Shown piece after piece: positions 1-12,063 of a stretch of 64,000 bases of DNA. The DNA is from Haliclystus octoradiatus (Eukaryota > Cnidaria > Staurozoa > Stauromedusae > Haliclystidae): contig OU744451.1 of the NCBI GenBank assembly GCA_916610825.1, positions 14,743,905 through 14,807,904 of the forward strand, given 5' to 3'. Under the pieces are notes generated by a model, which made no database searches, was not told the DNA's origin, and saw only the letters and a list, made by a program, of their open reading frames with translations. Every line of letters begins with the position of its first letter. The stretch's first letter is position 1. A program made the position numbers and the translations under genes.

Positions 1-1120
1 AAAAAACACAAAAAAAATTAAAAATGTAGGCCTATTTTATTCACCTTGTGCTTAATTAGATATGCATGCACTCAGACAGGCTATACAGTATACATTATGA
101 ATAAAACGTTTTAAATGCGAAATAATTAACAACTACTTAAATTCAAATAAACTATTTAGACATCATAATCAGTAGTTATAATTGTAAAACAAAAAGTTAT
201 ATAAATCTTCTGATGTTTAAAATTGTAATTATTACATCCAGTTGAAAAAGGTTTTGAATGCATGTACACAAATGAATTATAGGGGCAATCCGTCAACATC
301 AATAGACGTTCTACAAAAAAGGAATGGAAAACAGATGTATTTTCCCTGTCACTAGACATCAGCAAGACAGCAAGCCTACCCTGAGCTGGGTCTACCAACA
401 GGCTACAGCGGCGCAAATGGAAGGGTTTGCAGCCAATCATTATTCATTCAGGCTGGAATTATGTCAATGTGTTATCGTAAGATCATCTGAATATGTGTGC
501 TGAAACTAAATGGACATAATGATACAATAATTTATTAGGCCTGTAGAAGTAGGCCTATTTATCAGGCCTTAGAGACCTTTGTTGGAAACGAGAAGAGGAT
601 CCACAACCAAAATATGTAAATACAGATCTCAAACATACGGTAGTCGGCTACAATAAAATATTGAAACCAGTGAATTTAAAGCCAAAATAAAAACTACTAA
701 CTTATCTACTAACCTCTTGTGATAATGCATGCAATAGCGCTTCCAATTTTTGATAGGAAAATGAGTTCTTCTTGCAATTCTGCGAATTTTATTTACATTT
801 CTCAAACTTCTTGTTTCCTTGTGCTGATTTTTTACATTGAAAGGTTGATAATAAGTCTTCAATCAGCTAGATTTTGTCGACTGGAACTTTCTTCTTTAAA
901 TTATATGTTAAATTGTCAATATAGAGCAGATTCTGTAATAGCGCAGCAAGATAATGTTAAGCTTTCCTAGACGCCATGCTTGCAAAAGTGGAAGGCATAA
1001 CAACTTGACTTGATTAGACTTGATAAGTTAACACGAAGTTGAGAACAACACAGTTGGACTTTGTATTGTACTTGATTACTTGACGTCATTCTAATTCTAG
1101 CACTAAAAAAAGCAATGAAG
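1..1120. other. No convincing gene
   Basis: AT-rich sequence with short open frames only on both strands. The minus-strand frame at 629-862 is rich in Arg and Lys and has a possible donor at 717, but no consistent neighbouring exon was found. The short palindromic word TAGGCCTA and its variants recur here and elsewhere in the window, suggesting debris of a common dispersed repeat. I assign no function. Confidence 0.4.
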
Positions 1121-1147
1121 GTGCTCACTGGTGCTCACTGGTGCTCA
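1121..1147 (+). repeat. 10-bp tandem repeat
   Basis: The decamer GTGCTCACTG is repeated two and a half times. The core CTGGTGCTCA recurs at about 1213 and 1463. The three sites lie in the same 380-bp stretch that ends in a hAT-type terminus at 1506, so they may be subterminal repeats of that element. Confidence 0.6.
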
Positions 1148-1483
1148 AATTCCTGAGATTCCTAATTTAGAGAATATGATTGGTTGAAACGATTGGGCGA
1201 AAGCGAGAATGGAATGTTGATTGTTCTGACTGGTGCTCAAAGACGACATACGATTGGCTTTTAGATTTCCAGGGGTGCTCAGCCCTTGTTGCTGATTGGA
1301 AGATTGCTTTGAATCATTGACCCAATGAAATCGTTCACTGGGAGAGTTCGGGACTGCTATCAGCAGCAAAATATGGCAAACGCAAAAATAACTTAAATCC
1401 TTCCGTTTCTATGGCAATATCAAATTACGTTATTGCGGCAACATCACAGCTTTGAAAATCTGACTGGTGCTCAAGCACCTTTT

Positions 1484-1506
1484 GCCCCCCCTTGGATCCG
1501 CGCCTG
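1484..1506 (-). mobile_element. hAT-type element right terminus
   Basis: Read on the minus strand the end begins CAGGCGCGGATCCAAGG, close to the CAGGGGCGGATCCAGG terminus common to many hAT elements and MITEs of marine animals. The left end and an 8-bp target duplication could not be located, so the element is either truncated or its left end has diverged. A related terminus begins at 28250. Confidence 0.5.
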
Positions 1507-1955
1507 TATATACTTGCAACGAATCCTGCACCATCGCATATTTTACATGGACATCGTATACTCATAGTCGTTTAAAAAATAAATAAAATTTGAGTAGTAA
1601 AAAATATAATCAATATATCAAATAAAGTAAAAATATGTAGTATTTGATAGTAATAAAAATCAAATACAGTAATACTATATTTGTACCTTAAATTGATTCT
1701 ATTGTCTCTTTGTTTAAACAACAATTAGGATAAAAAAGGTAACGGATTTATTTTCATTTAGACAATAGAAAAATTTAGCGCGAATATCAAACCTGGTTCT
1801 TTGAGTTAATTGCCAAATATGTCAAATCAATTAAGCCAATCAGTAAGTTAGCGAATACCTTAGTCACGTGACATTTCACGTATACGTACGTTGCCAAAAG
1901 CAACAATTTTTTACTCATACGCGTCATTTGGTAAAAAAGAAAAAAGTTTGAAAGT

Positions 1956-3966
1956 ATGGACGGGAAAACTAAATTATTTTTGCAAATTTGCAAACTTGGA
2001 CATCTAGAAGAAAAGTTATCCAGCTTGGACGTAAGTAACTTTTGAGTAGACCGTAATTCATTCTGTAAATTTGTACTTTACATGTTTTTCTTAATTATTC
2101 GTAAAGTCAATTAATTGCTTACATTTTAAATTGTTTTGTTTGCATGAAAAGATTAACACCTGGGATCATATTCTGTTGTTGAAAAACAACATTCAGTTTA
2201 TGCAACGCTTCAACCTCAAATTAATTGATGAGTTAATGTTAACAAACGCTGTTCGTTGTATCAAAGAAGAAGATACTGTGAGGTTGTCCATTGTGCCATT
2301 GTTTTACTTCTTTTGTTATGTAAATAATCACGGCTTCATTGGTTTGCAATAACTGTGTATTGTTTTCATGTGGTACGTCATTATTATTTAGCTCACCAGA
2401 AGAAAATCAATCGGCAGCAGACGGGTTAAATGTTGATGCCGAACCATTCAGCGAAGATGACTTTGGCTGCATTGAAAGTTTTGGTACGTCATTTATATTT
2501 ATTTGCTTGTCACAAAACCATGCCATATTCAACTTTAGGGATTTACTCAACACAATCCATGTTATTATTTTTGATAAACAGGCTACCCTTCAATGCCATT
2601 AACACCACCATCGATGGCTTGCCTCCCACTCCCGCTCCAACCACCACCAAAGGAAAAAGTCGCGGAGTGCAGCTTGAAAGTAAGTGTTGGATGTATTACC
2701 ACAGTGATACAGCTACATTCGCTTTAGTCGTAACTTTACCAAATCTATTGTGTTACAGTATTCAATCAGGGAAGCTGCAAAAATGAAAGGGGCGTGGTAC
2801 TTCCACAGAGATATCCCCCACATGAAAATGTTGGGGGAAAAAGGCACAAAAGCAAAAATAATTAAAACAGTAAAACAGTGTAGTTTACAATTACTTACTT
2901 GCAATTATAATGATTACGATTTTAAATTATTCCAAATATACTATTTACAAATTAAAGGTACTCAAGGGACATCCAAATTCAACTTTGGAAAACATTAACA
3001 AACACCTTATTCGAAGTCTTTCGAACAGAAGGGCTTACCTGAAGAAAAAATCCAAGGCAGCAGTGAGTATTAATTATTCCTGATATAACTCAATTATATT
3101 GATAAAGTAAGTAATGACTTTAATAAAGCAAGTTTACATCTTTTATAGCCAACATCAGCATTATCAGTTAAGTCATTTAATAACACAACGTCAACAGCCA
3201 CTGTATTACAAAATGGGGAAAGGTAATTGATAATTAAAAAGACAAAATCACTTTAAACACTTTAAACACTTCCAAGTACGTATTTTTCTGTATAGATCAA
3301 ACAACAGTCAGGTCAATGACAAACAGCAGCCATCGGAATGCAGCGCTAAAGAATTTTTCAATGGGTAAGAGAGGCATGACTATGCCAAAGTTACAATTAT
3401 ATGTTTTCATTTTATTATTAATTTGTTACGATTTTGTAATCTTTATTATCAGACAAGAATTAATCGTTAGAAGCAATCGCGGGGTAGAGTTGGGGACAGC
3501 CGTGTTCGTGTCAAAAAGTAAAGGGGTGTCGGGAGGTAAGTGATCAGCTTTACATACTTAATTTTCCACATTTATTATAGCTGCCGAAGTGGTGTAGTGG
3601 TTAGGGACTGGGGCTTCAAATTGCGAACTTGCGTCAAATGTTGGTTCAAATCCATCCCGATGCTGAATTTTCTTCTTTTCTTAGATAAATTCGCTATCTT
3701 AATTTTGAAGACGAAGAAGCAAGGAGCAGAGGGATCGCTGCCTGTTGCAACCAAATCTGAAAAATATACTTTTGAGGAATTGACGGTAAGTAGAATATTA
3801 ATACTCAAGTATACATATCACCGTGATTATTATTTTATTACCAGGTCAGTAAAAGTTTGTTTTGTTTCTTCGACAGGAGAAAGAAAAATTTCAATGGAGT
3901 TTGAAAAATCTGAAAGTTGTAAACAACAAAAGAAAACGGAAGAAAAAAAAACAGCACGATGTTTAA
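1956..3966 (+). CDS. Orphan 11-exon gene, 342 aa, possible SAM-like N-terminus
   Basis: Eleven exons: 1956-2030, 2152-2282, 2392-2483, 2582-2679, 2759-2869, 2958-3062, 3149-3222, 3296-3364, 3453-3535, 3685-3785 and 3877-3966. All junctions are AG/GT and the phase is kept throughout (1029 nt, 343 codons with stop), which is strong evidence for a real gene. Introns are mostly 70-150 bp. Residues 1-67 are helical and Leu-rich, with faint likeness to a SAM domain. There follow an acidic Ser-rich stretch, a Pro-rich linker, and a basic segment around residues 130-205 (motifs FHRDIPHMKM and SNRRAYLKKK). The protein ends in a Lys/Arg cluster (KRKRKKKK) typical of a nuclear signal. I do not recognise the family; a nuclear DNA-binding or domesticated transposon protein is a guess. 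The donor at 2282 (GAG/GTTGTC) is the weakest; it was chosen because it preserves the frame. Confidence 0.75.
3583..3666 (+). repeat. tRNA-like SINE head in intron
   Basis: It has a polymerase III A-box-like block (TGGTGTAGTGGTTAGGG) and a B-box-like block (GGTTCAAATCC) at tRNA spacing. The arms do not fold into a clean acceptor stem, so I read it as a tRNA-derived SINE or tRNA relic, not a working tRNA gene. It lies in intron 9 of the orphan gene, about 20 bp upstream of the acceptor tract used by exon 10. Confidence 0.45.
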
Positions 3967-3992
3967 TTAAATTAATTTATTTCTGTTAATCT

Positions 3993-4000
3993 GTATTTTA
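3993..4000. repeat. Target site duplication, left copy
   Basis: The octamer GTATTTTA immediately left of the hAT element; an identical copy lies at 4883-4890. Confidence 0.85.
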
Positions 4001-4882
4001 CAGTGATGTGAGAATTACTTTTAAAAAGTAATAAATTACATTACAAATTACTTTTCCTCAAAAGTAACTAATTACATTACTAATTACTTCAGCCTAAAAA
4101 GTAATTGATTACAATTACTAATTACTTTACCAAAAAAAGTAATTAATTACTAATTACTTCATGATTACTTTAACTTGTGAAACAAAAGATATTGCCTCCC
4201 TTTCGATAAAGACATGTCTCGTTTTGACAATCATGGCGGCCATCTTGTTTTTTTACGAAGGGGAACGATCGATTTGATAATATTAATTTAATACTGGTGA
4301 CTTCAGCAGAACATAAATTGACGTTGAAAACTTTTTAATAAAGTTGACAAATAAATGGTTTCATTTGATTTATCAAAATGGTTTATTTTTGTCTTATCAA
4401 TCTATTCATATAGCCATAAATTTTACATCATCTTTTCAATATTCGAAACTCACTCAAATAAAAAGTGAAAAACTATGGAATCTATTCATCAACAGAACAA
4501 TGTCAGAACAGAGAAGAATAGGTTATGGGATAGGGTTTATTGGTAATATATCACACAATTCACCTGGTTTGAATAGCTCTCGTGAAAGCTGCAATTAATG
4601 TGAGATTACATCGCAGACAGAACAATAAAAAGCGGAACTTAGTGACAGCAGCGCCTTTGAAAATTATCACAAGACAACAAAGCAAATATTTTTTAATCAT
4701 AAATGTAATTTGAAAAGTAACGTCAATTACTTTCTCTCAAATAATACTCGTTACTTCAAAAAGTAATCAATTAGATTACTTATTACTTTTCTCAAAAAAG
4801 TAACTAATTACTCCTAAAATTACTCCAAAAGTAACGAGTAACGAGTAACGCGTTACTTTAGTAACGAGTATTTACAACACTG
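4001..4882 (+). mobile_element. 882-bp non-autonomous hAT element with 8-bp TSD
   Basis: The element starts CAGTGATGT and ends ACAACACTG, so the inverted termini agree as CAGTG(A/T)TGT. It is flanked on both sides by the octamer GTATTTTA (3993-4000 and 4883-4890), an 8-bp target duplication that defines hAT transposition. Both subterminal regions are packed with TTACTTTT and AGTAAC repeats, the pattern of the widespread animal elements of this kind. The middle (about 4200-4700) is unrelated sequence with no transposase. The insertion begins 34 bp after the stop codon of the orphan gene, in its likely 3' UTR. Confidence 0.85.
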
Positions 4883-4890
4883 GTATTTTA
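4883..4890. repeat. Target site duplication, right copy
   Basis: The octamer GTATTTTA immediately right of the hAT element. Confidence 0.85.
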
Positions 4891-5089
4891 ATCTGTATTT
4901 GTTTTGTTTATTATTTATGTCTTATATTATATAATTCTGTTTTCTTTCTCGCCGTGTACTCGGAGCTTTGTTTACGAATTTCGTTTATTTCAAATCATGT
5001 TCAATTATTAAGTCTAATTATGACCAAAGGCAAATTTACCGACCGGTGATTATAATTCTGTATGCAATATCAATACGAATTGGACTCTG

Positions 5090-5340
5090 TTCCAGCAGGT
5101 TTTCAGTTTTTTACCAGTATTATTTCATTAGATAGTCAGCATGTGTCCCTTATTTCAGCACATTTTCAGCAGGTTTTAAGTACACATTCAACATAATTCC
5201 ATTTTAAAATCATGAGATTTCCATCAATTTCAGCCTGCTGAAAAGGTGCTGAAGTATGCTGTTTTCAGCATGTTGCATATGCTGAAAAAGTAATGAGATT
5301 TCAGCAGATTTTCAGCATGTTTCCAGTAATTTCGACCTCA
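5090..5340 (+). repeat. TTCAGCA-rich degenerate repeats
   Basis: Irregular runs of TTCAGCA, CAGCAGGTTTTCAG and the inverse CTGCTGAAA. No coding sequence is seen. The block abuts the first pol reading frame, where the gag gene and 5' LTR of the Gypsy element would be expected. It is therefore either a diverged leader or unrelated repeat DNA fused to a truncated element. Confidence 0.4.
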
Positions 5341-5342
5341 TA

Positions 5343-8300
5343 GTGAGACCAGATGGCGTGAATACAATAGTCATGGCATTAAGCTCTGACCGTAAAGCCC
5401 CACGGATTGAATGTAAAATTACTATTCCTAATCAGACGGTTACTAAGACAATGATCTGTCTTCCTGATTCTGGGGCTGAAGCTACATGTCTGGGATGGCG
5501 GAATGCACAGTGTATGGGTATTAAACATTCTGACCTAAAGAAATACAAGGGACCAACGATTAAAGCTGCCAACGGTCAACCTCTTCAGTGCATAGGCACT
5601 TTTGAGTCTACAATTTCCCACGGACGTAAAAACACAGCTGAAACCATTAAAGTATTTTATGAACTCGAGGGTATGCTACTTAGCTGGTATGCTTCCTTAG
5701 ATCTAGGAATATTACCTCCAAATTATCCTCAACAAAGCATGACCACAACTGTTAATACCGTACAGAAAAACATATCAGTACCACCTACTGCTACAGAAAT
5801 AAACACGATACGACAACAACTATTGAATGACTTTCACGATGTTTTTGACTCAACTGAACATTTAAAGCCTATGAATACACAACCAATGAAAATACAATTA
5901 AAACCTGATGCTAAGCCTGTTCATGTCCGAGCAGCCAGATCATTACCATTCGCATGGCATGTCAAAGCTCAAGAAACGTTGAATTCTATGGTACAAAAAG
6001 GGATTATTTGCCCTGTATCTGAACCCACGGATTGGTGCTCCCCTATGCATATCACAACCAAATCAAATGGTGACCTGCGCATAGTAGGGGATATGAGGGC
6101 TCTCAATCAAAATATCAAACGTCCTGTGTACCCTTTAGTTACACCCAAAGAAGCCAAAGCTACAATAGATCAAGAAGCTACTTACTTTTTCACACTTGAT
6201 GCAACTAGTGGGTACTGGCAAGTCCCCTTGGAAGAGTCTAGTCAATCCCTAACAACATTTATAACCCCTTGGGGTAGATATAAATATTTACGTGCCACCA
6301 TGGGTTTGATCAGCAGTGGGGACGAATACAACCTTCGTGGTGATCAGGCACTGAAAGGAATACCGTCACGAACATGCAAAGTGGTTGACGACCCACTGTT
6401 GTATGATACATCATTCGGGGATCATGTTGAGCACATGCAATCTTTGTTACAGCAATGCCGTCATCATGGCATCACTTTGAATCCTACCAAATTTATATTC
6501 GCACAGTCGTCGGTCAAGTATGTCGGCTATAACATAAGTCATTCAGGCATTACACCAAGTACAGAAAGAATCAAAGCTATAACTGATTTCCCAACCCCAT
6601 TAAACTTGACAGAACTGAGATCGTTTTTTGGGTTGGTTGAACAATTGTCGAACTTCTGTCCATCCATAGCTGCTCTCAAAGAGCCAATGAGACCTTTACT
6701 TAAGTCAACTAATGTATTCCAGTGGCTGCCAATTCATGATACGGCTTTCCAAGCAGTCAAGAGGCTATTCAAAAGCCTCCAATTTTATCGTTTTATCAAC
6801 AAGATCTTCCATTAGTTCTGCAGACTGATGCTTCTAGACTTCATGGTTTGGGATACGCCCTGCTACAACGACAGAATGGTCAATGGCGACTTTTAGAATG
6901 CGGATCTCGTTTCCTAAGTGATGCTGAGAAGCGATACGCCACCATTGAGCTAGAATGTCTGGCAGTCTCATGTGCAGCTCTTAAATGTCATCTGTATCTA
7001 CAGGGTCAATCGAATTTCACCGTCGTGACGGATCATAAGCCACTTCTTCCAATTTTGAACAGTTATTCAATCACGGATACAGACAATCCTCGACTACAAC
7101 GACTTCTATACAAATTATCTCCATTCAGTTTCAAGACTGAGTGGACCAAAGGAAAAGACCACCATCTAGCAGACGCCCTTTCTAGGTCACCAATTTCTCA
7201 GCCTCAACAAGGAGATGAATTAGCAGAAGAATGTAATCTTCAAATCGAAGCAATGATGACCTCATTTGTTAATTCCACGTCACACCAAACATCACGTTGG
7301 CCTGATCGCACTCTAGAGTCTCTTCAAGATAAAGCCAAGAATGATACTGACTATTCATCACTTATAAATCTGATCACAAATGGTTTTCCTAAACATACCA
7401 ATGCTCTTCCAACGAGCCTACAACCATTTCATAAAATTCATCATGAACTCTCAATTGAAAATGGACTTGTATTGCATGGTTCACAAATTGTTATCCCTTC
7501 CTGCTGTCGCTCTGACATACTGTCAAGACTGCATTCATCCCATCAAGGGATTACTCGCACTAAACAACGGGCACGTCAAACTGTTTGGTGGCCAAAAATA
7601 TCAAATGATATTGATCGAATTATTCAAACGTGTACAGCTTGTCAGCAATTACTCCCAAGTCAGGTAAAGGAGCCATACAAAGAAGATGAGCTACCAACTC
7701 GCATTTTTGAGTCAACTTCAGCCGACTTCTTCGAAGTTCAAGGTCAGCATTTTCTGGTGTATGTAGATCGTTATTCTGGGTGGCCAAGTGCAGTAAAGTT
7801 CGGCAAAGATACTACGACTTCACCATTGTGTCTGGCATTAATGCAGCTATTTGCTAACACTGGCATTCCTGTTCGCCTTCGATCAGATGGGGGGCCTCAA
7901 TTCACAAGCTATGAATTCGCTAATTTCTGCAAGAAATGGGGCATTCAACACTCACCATCTTCTCCGCATTACCCACAATTAAATGGTCATGCCGAGATAA
8001 ATGTGAAGAAAACGAAATATCTCATTATGAAAACTTGCAAAAACGGTATTATTCATACTGAAGACTTCTACAAAGGATTATTAGAATTGCGAAACACTCC
8101 TTCTTTTCATGGTAAATCGCCTGCGCAACTCGTATTTGGCAACTCCATTCGCAGTCGGGTTCCAGCCCATTATTAGTCATTTCTACCGCAATGGGAGTCA
8201 TCAGTATCATCCTCCGCTATAATGGCAAAGCAGCACCTCGAAAAAACTAAAATCGACTATGACAAAACGTCAAAGATGTTACACGTTCTCCATGTAGGAG

Positions 8301-8572
8301 ATAAAATATTACTGCAAGATACTTCTACAAAAAGATGGCACCATCGTGGAAAAGTCACAAAAATATTGCACGACCGTGATTATGAAATTCTATTAGACTC
8401 CGGATCATCATTACGCCGCAATAGACGGTTTTTACGACCGATACAGATGACAGAACCCGAAGAACGATCTTCTACAACTGAGGTACTTCCTTCTATGTCC
8501 CCTCAAAGCAGACCACGACGCGTTCACAATCCTCCACGTCGATACGCAAACTCAAGCCCGTTAATGGAATGA
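5343..8572 (+). pseudogene. Gypsy-type (Ty3) retrotransposon pol, element 1
   Basis: Domains run in Ty3/Gypsy order: protease (DSGA at residues 42-45 of the first frame), reverse transcriptase (FTLDATSGYWQVPL and the catalytic VVDD block near residue 348), RNase H (TDAS, ATIELE, VVTDHKPL, ADALSRSP), integrase with HHCC zinc finger and DDE core (SADFF, RSDGGPQF, NGHAE), and a C-terminal region ending near 8572. It is broken: a frameshift near 6770-6780 separates RT from RNase H, and an in-frame TAG at 8174-8176 separates integrase from the C-terminal part. No gag and no 5' LTR were found. The family is an env-less Gypsy clade that uses VVDD in place of YxDD. Confidence 0.9.
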
Positions 8573-8950
8573 ACATTATCATTATCATACTATTAAACTA
8601 TGCTACGCAAATATATTACCTAAAATACTTACTCATTAATCTTACTACTATAAAAGACAACTAATCCAAGCAAATAGTTTTATACCATCAAGATATATCT
8701 ACTGTTATTAGATTTCGTATATTGTACTCTACAAAAGAAAAGAGTTTACCCATAATTCATAATAGATATAATGACTCTACAAAAGAAAAGAGTTCATAGA
8801 TAATAGATATAATAGTATTACTTACTTACTATGATTAGTACTGGCATTAGCAGTCATCTTCCAGTTTAACATTTACTGTTACCATTATTCATTTTATTAT
8901 AACCATATTTAGTAACATTGCATTTCATTTAACTTTACTATTAACGTCTT

Positions 8951-9004
8951 AAAAAGGGAGATGATGTATCTGACTACGCATGCGTCAGGCTTTTTCACAT
9001 AACT
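8951..9004 (+). mobile_element. Polypurine tract and start of 3' LTR, element 1
   Basis: A purine run, AAAAAGGGAGATGA (8951-8964), is followed by TG opening a sequence TGTATCTGACTACGCATGCG, the expected layout for plus-strand priming and the LTR start. Only about 40 bp of LTR remain before the sequence becomes RT of a second element, so the 3' LTR is cut off. The intervening 8573-8950 is AT-rich non-coding 3' region with two copies of the string CTACAAAAGAAAAGAGTT. Confidence 0.6.
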
Positions 9005-11035
9005 AGACTACAAATGGGGATGAAAAACAATGCCAGCATTCTTCAACAAGCCATCGAAAACGTTCTAAAAGGATTAAAAGGGGTTATCCCATATCAGGAC
9101 AATGTCCTTATATTTGCCAATACGGAGGACTCATTGAACAAGCGCATGGACGCAGTAATGGAACGTTTCAAGCAGCGCAGGTTGTCATCTGTTAACCATG
9201 ACAAGTGCATAAATAAAATGAAGGAAGTAACATTTCTAGGCTTTAAAGTATCCAGTGACGGTATTGAACCTGATAAGCAACTTGTTGAAAAGGTTTTGAA
9301 TATACCGCCTCCTAAAATAAAGAAATGAAGTTGCTTCCTTTGTAGGCTTAATAAATTTTTTTGGGCGACTCATCCCTAATTTTGCTAACAAAGTAACACC
9401 ACTAAATGGTATACGAAAACAAGACAAAAGGTTTGTGTGGGAAGAGACTGAGCAAAATGCACTTGAAAGCCTCAAGCGTGAAATTGCTTCTTCACCAGTA
9501 ATTCAGCCGTATTCTTTAACAAAACCAGTCACTGTAACGACAGATGCTTCCGCTACAGCGATTGCCGGTATTTTGACTCAAGACGGCCATCCCGTTATTT
9601 TTGTTTCAAAGGCATTGACCTCAGCTGAACAAAACTTTTCAGCTACAGAAAGAGAGGCATTTGCAGTAGTATGGTGCGTTGAACGTTTACGTCAATTCTT
9701 GCTTGGTCGACGATTTAAACTTATCACCGACCACTAAGTACTAGTCTGTTTGTTTGGTGCTAACAAACCAATACCTAAAACGGCCTCTGCCTGGATTTCC
9801 AGATAGGCAATAAAGCTTATGGCTTTTGATTTTGACTTTAAATATAGGCCTGGAAGTATGATCACTCATGCGGACGTACTTTCACGTCTGCGGCAGTTAA
9901 CAATTACTCGTGTGAAGATGTTGTTGACTTGCTAGTGTCGCTACGGCAACCATTTCAGCATTTTTTGCTCCAGTCCTTCCCGTTAACGAATTGAAATTTT
10001 GCTCACAAAACGATCCGATAGCGGTCAGCATAACGAAACGAATTGCTGACAATCGATGGTCAGCATTATCTGAATCTGAACGAGCTTTTTTACGTTTCAA
10101 AGATTGTTTGACAATTGAAAATGACGTCATTTATTTTAAAAGTGTTCCCTTCATTCCCGCAAAACTACGTCGAATAGTTTTACAGAAAGCTCATGAAACC
10201 CACCAGGGCATTAATGCCACATGCAGGTTTCTTCTAAAAGGAGCGTGGTGGCCTGGTATTTTTCGCAATGTAGAGAACTTTGTTTGTACTTGTCAAACAT
10301 GCTGTTCGATTAGACCTAGATTTGGTCAAAGTGTGGACACTTGACCAGAAGCAGAACCATGGGAAAGACTTCACATGGATTTTGCGCATGTTGTTGATGT
10401 AGGCTTGATATTTACTCTTGCCGATGCAGGTACGGGATGGATAGAAGCATTCAGATACCCAGATCGTGCCACAGCAACTGTAATTAAAATACTAGCTAGC
10501 GTATTTTCTCGTATTGGTATTCCTAAAACTTTCGTCTCAGATAACGCAAGGGAATTTATTAATGTTGAGATTGTGCAATGGCTTGCCAACTCCAGTTGCC
10601 GCAAATTGAATCTCCTGCCTATTTTCCGCGTTCTAACGGATTAGCTGAACGTGCGGTCCAGACAGTCAAGCGGGCAATGAAGGCATGGCACACAGGATTG
10701 CGTGTATCATTTGTAATGTTTCTAAATCGTATTTTGACAGTTCACCATGCGACTTTCCTTGCTAGAGTAAATCACCTGCAGAGTTATTGTTGGGACGCAA
10801 TTTACGTGTTACTACAAATAACAGAACTATTTTGGCTTCACGTAATCAGTTTGCTCGTAGTGGAATTATTGCTCCAGTTGCAGATCAATCATCTACAGGT
10901 ACCCGCTTAGTCAACACTCCTGATGGTAACACTGATATAACTACTGAAAGAACAGAAAGAAAACTACCACGTCGTCCAGAAAGCAACACTGACCCACCAA
11001 ATCATTATGGATATAATAACACATAGAGTAGATTC
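9005..11035 (+). pseudogene. Gypsy-type retrotransposon pol, element 2 (degenerate)
   Basis: It begins inside RT with a degraded active site (YQDN where YxDD is expected) and continues with RT thumb, RNase H (TTDASATAIAGIL, FSATEREAFAVVW, TDH), the integrase zinc finger (HETHQGINATCRF, CTCQTC) and the DDE core (LHMDFA, VSDNAREF, GLAERAVQT). Frames change repeatedly (breaks near 9328, 9737, 10342, 10640 and 10790), with in-frame stops. It belongs to a different Gypsy lineage from element 1, nearer to the group annotated in databases as K02A2.6-like. It is dead. Confidence 0.85.
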
Positions 11036-11048
11036 CTGATCTATTTTT

Positions 11049-11227
11049 GGAAAGGGGATAGTGTCGTATATCGTCACGCGTTATCACGTTATAGATTTTA
11101 GCATAATTTAATATACATTTGTGCCCAGGCTTATAATATGTAATAACGTAAATCTTGATTAAGAGATCAGATCCAGTTGAGATACAGTTGGTATCGGTCA
11201 TGTTTCAGCTATCTCACATTATATTAC
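11049..11227 (+). mobile_element. Polypurine tract and probable 3' LTR, element 2
   Basis: GGAAAGGGGATAG (11049-11061) is followed by TGTCGTATATCGTCACGCG, the expected polypurine tract and LTR start. The right end is uncertain; the last TATTACA near 11227 is a candidate. No 5' LTR is present, because the element is truncated inside RT. Confidence 0.5.
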
Positions 11228-11640
11228 ATAACTCGAATAACTATAACTTATTAACTAATAGTCTATGAAAAGCCCTGTCGGTACCTGTAACACTGTCATG
11301 TCTGATGGTCCTATATAGAAGAAAATTAATTGTTTTCTAACTTTTCAATGACGCTCTCATGCAGCGACATGACGATACTAGTCATAAAAACGTTTTCCTA
11401 GTGATTGTCAGGCGGTTTCTTCTATAAAGCTGTTGAATTTGAGAAAAATAACGCAAACGCTGCTATTTGTAAAAAAGGTCAACAATATTGTTCAAGTAGG
11501 ACGTACTGAACTATATGGAATAAGCTGATAAAATATACTGTAGATTTAAAGGTGCTTATTATTCATCACGTCATTGCTAGCAATTTTTAATTGAAGTAAC
11601 ATTTATATTCCGTCTCTATTGGAATTGAGCAAAAAGAAGC
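11228..11640. other. No gene seen
   Basis: AT-rich spacer between the Gypsy element and the PAN-like exon; it may hold the promoter of the latter. No clear TATA box or repeat was recognised. Confidence 0.4.
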
Positions 11641-11643
11641 AAT

Positions 11644-12063
11644 ATGAATGATATCATTTTATTTGGTATGGTGCTTTTTCAGTGTATGGCTTGTGAGTTG
11701 GCTTGTGTATATTCTGGAAAAAGCAATTCAGATTCTTATGCTCTAAAAGCAATCAAAGAAAACGCCAACATTCTTCTTGAGCATTTGAAAACGATCTCAA
11801 CAGAAACAGAAGTTCGATGCGTGGCCTTATGTGCTATAAATAGCAATTGTGATGTAATTGGATATGGAATACAATCTCTAAGAAAAAATAACTGTTTGTT
11901 GGTCAAGAAAAATGCTGCATTTGATCATGGAAAGACTTATATGGCAATGTCATCGTATGAAGGATTCACATTTCAGGAGATATCAGATATCAGCAAAGAG
12001 AATAAGGTTAGATACATGCCTATGATTCTACTAAGATATTATAATAGAACCAAGATAGTCTAA
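11644..12063 (+). CDS. Secreted PAN/apple-like protein, first exon or short gene
   Basis: The open frame has an N-terminal hydrophobic signal peptide (residues 1 to about 24, FGMVLFQCMACELACVYS). A PAN/apple-like core follows, with Cys59, Cys63, Cys69 and Cys84 (pattern CVALCAINSNC...NNCLLVK), the disulfide framework that folds around the central helix in this family. The last residues, after the AAG at 12004-12006, may be intron read-through, because AAG/GTTAGA there could be a donor. PAN domains bind protein or carbohydrate outside the cell. A fibrinogen-like exon lies 9.4 kb downstream on the same strand, but the phases do not match directly, so a single gene would need at least one further exon. 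Confidence 0.6.
   Translation: MNDIILFGMVLFQCMACELACVYSGKSNSDSYALKAIKENANILLEHLKTISTETEVRCVALCAINSNCDVIGYGIQSLRKNNCLLVKKNAAFDHGKTYMAMSSYEGFTFQEISDISKENKVRYMPMILLRYYNRTKIV

Noticed and set aside
719-970. 83-aa plus-strand frame near the left edge
   Set aside because: No domain, no neighbouring exon in phase, and overlapped by an equally long frame on the other strand.
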